NCBI GenBank assembly: GCA_030615655.1
Contig: JAUWYU010000054.1
Coordinates: 1-8,692 of the forward strand
Origin: Dehalococcoidia bacterium
GTDB taxonomy: Bacteria > Chloroflexota > Dehalococcoidia > Dehalococcoidales > RBG-16-60-22
DNA: 8,692 bases
Reading direction: 5' to 3'
Part shown: positions 6,489 through 8,692 of the stretch, one piece after another
Layout of the letters: each line of letters begins with the position of its first letter
Numbering within the stretch: position 1 is the stretch's first letter
Made by a program: the position numbers and the translations under genes
The notes under the pieces: generated by a model
The model's input: only the letters and a program-made list of their open reading frames with translations
What the model was told of the DNA's origin: nothing
Databases searched by the model: none

Positions 6489-7172
6489 TCAGGCCTCAGG
6501 CGTGTAGCTGACTGAATCTCCCTTCACCGTTGGCAGCTCCCGGGCGAATTTCACACTGGGGGCTTCAATCTGAGTCCTGGCGACATTTCTCAGTTCGGTG
6601 ATGGTGTCCCTGAAACTCTGAACAAAAGCGTTATATTCCACGACAAATCGGTTATAGGAACCGACTATTTCCGGCGGGACTTCAAACTTGTCCGCTATTT
6701 CGTGAAATTGTTCCGTGAACTCGTAGTAGTGGCTGTTAATTGACCACAGCTCGTTAAGGTGAGTGTGCAGAAAGACGGTATATCTCCGGCTTCTCAGGTC
6801 GCTTTCCACCCTGGTGGTAAAATTATTCGACCATGTATCAAAGATGCGCTGCGACATGCCGCAGGCCCTGGCCCAGTCCCATACCTTGGGATTTTCCACG
6901 CTGAAGAGGCTGTCGATGACGGAGAAGATAGAAAGTGATGAGTTGCCCATGAAGCGGCGATTAAAGTATCCGGCAAGTTGCGTTAGCCTCATGGACTGAA
7001 GCTCCAGTTCGTTCTTCTTGACTCTAATTGCGGCTACCACCAGTCCTATGCACAGGATAACAATTAGAGCCGGAGCCACCGCCTCAATCGGCCATTCATA
7101 TATCAGACCGACTACGGCTATGGCCGTTATTAGAGCGGGGTACCAGCCGCGGTTTATTATGGTTTTTAACAT
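6489..7172 (-). CDS. Hypothetical protein with two N-terminal membrane segments
   Basis: Not recognised. 227 residues. Two hydrophobic stretches near the N-terminus (about 11-27, ALITAIAVVGLIY region, and 31-50, APALIVILCIGLVVAAI region) form a likely helical hairpin. The rest (about 51-227) is soluble-looking, rich in aromatic and charged residues and probably mostly helical, with no catalytic motif I can name. It would lie on the cytoplasmic side if both ends stay inside, since Lys/Arg flank the hairpin (NRG before, RVKKNE after). ATG 7172 is chosen because AAGGATGGTGA precedes it closely. An in-frame upstream extension to 7283 would overlap the end of argF and gives an Arg/Trp-rich sequence that does not look real. 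It starts 13 bases after the argF stop, so the two are probably cotranscribed. Confidence 0.8.
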   Translation of the reverse strand: MLKTIINRGWYPALITAIAVVGLIYEWPIEAVAPALIVILCIGLVVAAIRVKKNELELQSMRLTQLAGYFNRRFMGNSSLSIFSVIDSLFSVENPKVWDWARACGMSQRIFDTWSNNFTTRVESDLRSRRYTVFLHTHLNELWSINSHYYEFTEQFHEIADKFEVPPEIVGSYNRFVVEYNAFVQSFRDTITELRNVARTQIEAPSVKFARELPTVKGDSVSYTPEA

Positions 7173-7185
7173 AATGTCACCATCC

Positions 7186-8127
7186 TTACTGGAGATTAGA
7201 GAGCGGTATCTCCAGGCCACCCAGTATTTCCGCCAGCAGTGCCTTTTGCGCGTGCATCCTGTTCTCAGCCTGGTCAAAGGCAACCGACTGCGGGCTGTAT
7301 AGAATATTCTCGGCTATCTCCTCGCCGTGGTGGGCGGGCAGGGGGTGCATCAATATGGCGTCTTGCCTGGCCAGGGAGAGCAGTTCATCGTTTACCTGAT
7401 AGCCGGTAAATACCTGGTGTCTCTGGTCAGCCTCGTTCTCCTGTCCCATACTTGCCCAGACATCGGTATAGACAACATCGGCATCGGTAACAGCCAAGCG
7501 CGGCTCTTCAGTGCAGTATATTTCAGAGCCGCTTCCAGCGGCAAAGTCCTGAGCCAGCTGCAGAATTTGCTCCTGAACCTGGTAGTCGCGGGGGGAAGCT
7601 ATACGGAAGTGCATCCCGCAGAGAGAGGCTGCCAGCATCAGGCTGTGGGCTACATTATTGCCATCGCCGATATAGGCCAGGGTTATGCCCTCAAGAGTTT
7701 CCTTATTCTCATAAATGGTAAGGAGGTCGGCCAGCGCCTGGCACGGGTGTTCCAGGTCGGAAAGAGCGTTTATGACGGGTATATCGGCATGGTCAGCCAG
7801 AATCTCTAGAGTTTGATGGGAGAAGGTACGGGCGACAATAGCGTTGGCATAGCGGCTGAGCACCCGGGCGGCATCAGGAACTGACTCGCGTTTTCCCAGG
7901 CGAACCTCGTCCGGCGATAGATAGAGGCAGTGACCGCCCAGCTGGCGCATGGCTATCTCGAAGCTTACCCGTGTCCGTAGCGATGGTTTTTCAAACATGA
8001 GGACCAATACCTTATTGCTCAGCAGGGAGCTCCAGCCTTCGGCTTTCATATCGATGGCATTGGCTATGAGCAGCCTTATATCTTCACGGCCGAGGTCGGC
8101 GATGGAGAGAAAGTCTTTGCTCTTCAA
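7186..8127 (-). CDS. argF: Ornithine carbamoyltransferase
   Basis: Forms citrulline from ornithine and carbamoyl phosphate in arginine synthesis. 313 residues from the chosen start, normal for the family. Carbamoyl-phosphate loop SLRTR (49-53), HPCQ (127-130), GDGNNVAHS (154-162), the ornithine-loop signature DVWASMG (222-228), and HPLPAHHGEE (261-270), where most family members have HCLPAHRGEE. The frame extends to GTG 8148, but the TTG at 8127 has a strong AGGAGG 5 bases upstream, while a promoter-like -10 box at 8154-8149 would place the transcript start near 8142, downstream of that GTG. TTG 8127 is therefore preferred. The SMG loop separates it from aspartate carbamoyltransferase; another ornithine-type transcarbamylase, such as putrescine carbamoyltransferase, is less likely. 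No other arg gene is in view. Confidence 0.94.
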   Translation of the reverse strand: MKSKDFLSIADLGREDIRLLIANAIDMKAEGWSSLLSNKVLVLMFEKPSLRTRVSFEIAMRQLGGHCLYLSPDEVRLGKRESVPDAARVLSRYANAIVARTFSHQTLEILADHADIPVINALSDLEHPCQALADLLTIYENKETLEGITLAYIGDGNNVAHSLMLAASLCGMHFRIASPRDYQVQEQILQLAQDFAAGSGSEIYCTEEPRLAVTDADVVYTDVWASMGQENEADQRHQVFTGYQVNDELLSLARQDAILMHPLPAHHGEEIAENILYSPQSVAFDQAENRMHAQKALLAEILGGLEIPLSNLQ

Positions 8128-8132
8128 ATCAA

Positions 8133-8138
8133 CCTCCT
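8133..8138 (-). promoter_or_regulatory. Shine-Dalgarno sequence that decides the argF start
   Basis: AGGAGG on the minus strand, 5 bases before the TTG at 8127. It lies inside the coding frame if the GTG at 8148 were used, and that GTG has no comparable site upstream. Confidence 0.7.
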
Positions 8139-8148
8139 GTATGCCCAC

Positions 8149-8176
8149 AGTATAGCACGAAAATTATATTATTCAA
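8149..8176 (-). promoter_or_regulatory. Probable promoter of the argF group
   Basis: On the minus strand, TTGAAT (8176-8171) and TATACT (8154-8149) are 16 bases apart, and TGC directly before TATACT makes an extended -10. Transcription would begin near 8142, leaving a leader of about 15 bases before the TTG start. No recognisable operator for an arginine repressor was seen. Confidence 0.6.
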
Positions 8177-8182
8177 TACCTT

Positions 8183-8228
8183 AACTTAACCTCACCCCCT
8201 TTGTCCCTTCAGGATGAACCCCTCTCCA
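8183..8228. repeat. C-rich tract between divergent promoters, possible repeat remnant
   Basis: The plus strand contains CCTCACCCCCTTTGTCCC and then ACCCCTCTCC. The motif CCTCA(T/C)CCCC also occurs near 5640-5648, in the other non-coding gap that holds the hairpin repeats. It could be a degraded copy of a dispersed non-coding repeat; this rests on short similarity only. Confidence 0.25.
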
Positions 8229-8241
8229 AATCGTCTGTTAC

Positions 8242-8271
8242 TTGACACGAAACTAATGACTTATCTAATAT
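8242..8271 (+). promoter_or_regulatory. Probable promoter of the DUF4342 gene
   Basis: A perfect -35 box TTGACA (8242-8247) is followed after 18 bases by TAATAT (8266-8271), which matches four of six -10 bases. It points away from the argF promoter. The predicted leader before ATG 8301 is about 20-25 bases. Confidence 0.5.
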
Positions 8272-8300
8272 GCAGTTATACATTAAGCAGGGAGGTTATG

Positions 8301-8564
8301 ATGGCAGAGAGCGAAAAATTTACGGTATCAGGAAACCAGGTTGTGGAGAAGGTGAAGCAGCTGATACGCGAGGGCAATATTAGAAGGGTGCGCCTGCTGC
8401 ATGAAGGTAAAATTATAATAGAGATCCCCCTGTCTGTGGGCGCTCCGGTGGTGGTGGCAGGTATTCTTGTAGCCCCGCTTCTGGCAGCCATCGGGGCGTT
8501 TGCGGCACTGGTGACGGAATGCACGATAGAGGTTGAGAAGGTAGAAGAGAAAAATAAGAAGTAG
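8301..8564 (+). CDS. DUF4342-type small protein
   Basis: 87 residues, function unknown. The sequence resembles the DUF4342 family as I remember it: an N-terminal helical part (VSGNQVVEKVKQLIREGN, 9-26), a short beta-like stretch (RRVRLLHEGKIIIEIPL, 28-44), a hydrophobic segment rich in Ala, Val and Leu (about 46-71) that could enter the membrane, and a charged tail after TECTIEVEK. Two ATGs are adjacent at 8298 and 8301. GGGAGGT (8290-8296) is one base from the first and 4 from the second, so the second is preferred. An in-frame upstream ATG at 8214 lies upstream of the predicted promoter and is unlikely. It is transcribed divergently from argF, and a histidine phosphatase gene follows 32 bases later. 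Confidence 0.85.
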   Translation: MAESEKFTVSGNQVVEKVKQLIREGNIRRVRLLHEGKIIIEIPLSVGAPVVVAGILVAPLLAAIGAFAALVTECTIEVEKVEEKNKK

Positions 8565-8596
8565 GGCGGGGGTTTTTCCAACCTCGCTTTGGTGCT

Positions 8597-8692
8597 ATGG
8601 TAGAGGTTATTCTGGCAAGGCACGGTGAGACCGACTGGAATGCGACTGAAGTCTTCAGGGGCCGGGCTGAGGTGGAGTTGAATGAGACGGGG
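8597..8692 (+). CDS. Histidine phosphatase (phosphoglycerate mutase-like), N-terminal part
   Basis: Only the first 32 residues are inside the window; the frame runs open to the last base. The N-terminus VILARHGETDWN has the RHG motif whose His is the phosphorylated residue of the histidine phosphatase superfamily, and VFRGRAEVELNETG fits the conserved stretch after it. The exact substrate (phosphoglycerate, alpha-ribazole phosphate or another phosphate ester) cannot be decided from this part. No clear ribosome site precedes ATG 8597, so translation may depend on the DUF4342 gene 32 bases upstream; no terminator is evident between them. Confidence 0.85.
   Translation, partial: MVEVILARHGETDWNATEVFRGRAEVELNETG

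Noticed and set aside
7173..7283. Upstream extension of the hypothetical membrane protein
   Set aside because: It overlaps the argF 3' end and encodes an unlikely Arg/Trp-rich stretch, while ATG 7172 has a ribosome site.
8565..8596. Terminator after the DUF4342 gene (GGTT ... AACC with Ts)
   Set aside because: The four-base stem includes the T run in its loop and none follows it.
1..8692. CRISPR array, tRNA or rRNA gene, prophage, insertion sequence or defence island
   Set aside because: No regularly spaced repeats, cloverleaf, transposase or phage-like proteins were seen; the genes are mostly housekeeping.

Overview
The window is a bacterial chromosomal segment with ordinary housekeeping genes packed tightly on both strands. 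By eye it is about half G+C. Gene content and several protein details suggest a Chloroflexota bacterium of the Dehalococcoidia type. The clues are a GpsA whose dinucleotide-binding motif reads GTTSWG, an ArgF with HPLP in place of HCLP, and a DUF4342-type small protein. This placement is an inference from remembered family sequences and has not been checked by a search.

Layout. Positions 1-748 (+) hold the 3' end of alaS. A 13-nt gap leads to ruvX (762-1169, +), which has no ATG, GTG or TTG at a usable position and appears to start on ATA (or ACG). A strong promoter-like sequence precedes dnaJ (1333-2415, +). dnaJ meets gpsA tail to tail, with only two bases between the stop codons. On the minus strand, der (5526-4213), plsY (4216-3545) and gpsA (3476-2418) run in that order. 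The der stop and plsY start overlap as ATGA. PlsY and GpsA are consecutive steps of phospholipid synthesis: GpsA makes glycerol-3-phosphate and PlsY acylates it. Between der and the next gene, 5527-5685 holds no gene but contains two related hairpin sequences.

A second minus-strand group runs argF (8127-7186), an unrecognised protein with two predicted membrane segments (7172-6489), and a short-chain dehydrogenase (6444-5686), followed at once by a hairpin. The region 8128-8300 carries divergent promoters, one for argF and one for a DUF4342 protein (8301-8564, +). The start of a histidine phosphatase (phosphoglycerate mutase-like) gene runs off the right edge from 8597.

No tRNA, rRNA, CRISPR array, insertion sequence or defence system is visible, and I found no convincing new multi-gene system. 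The points most worth a second look are the missing canonical start of ruvX, the revised start of argF, the paired hairpin repeats near 5553-5683, and the unrecognised membrane protein next to argF.
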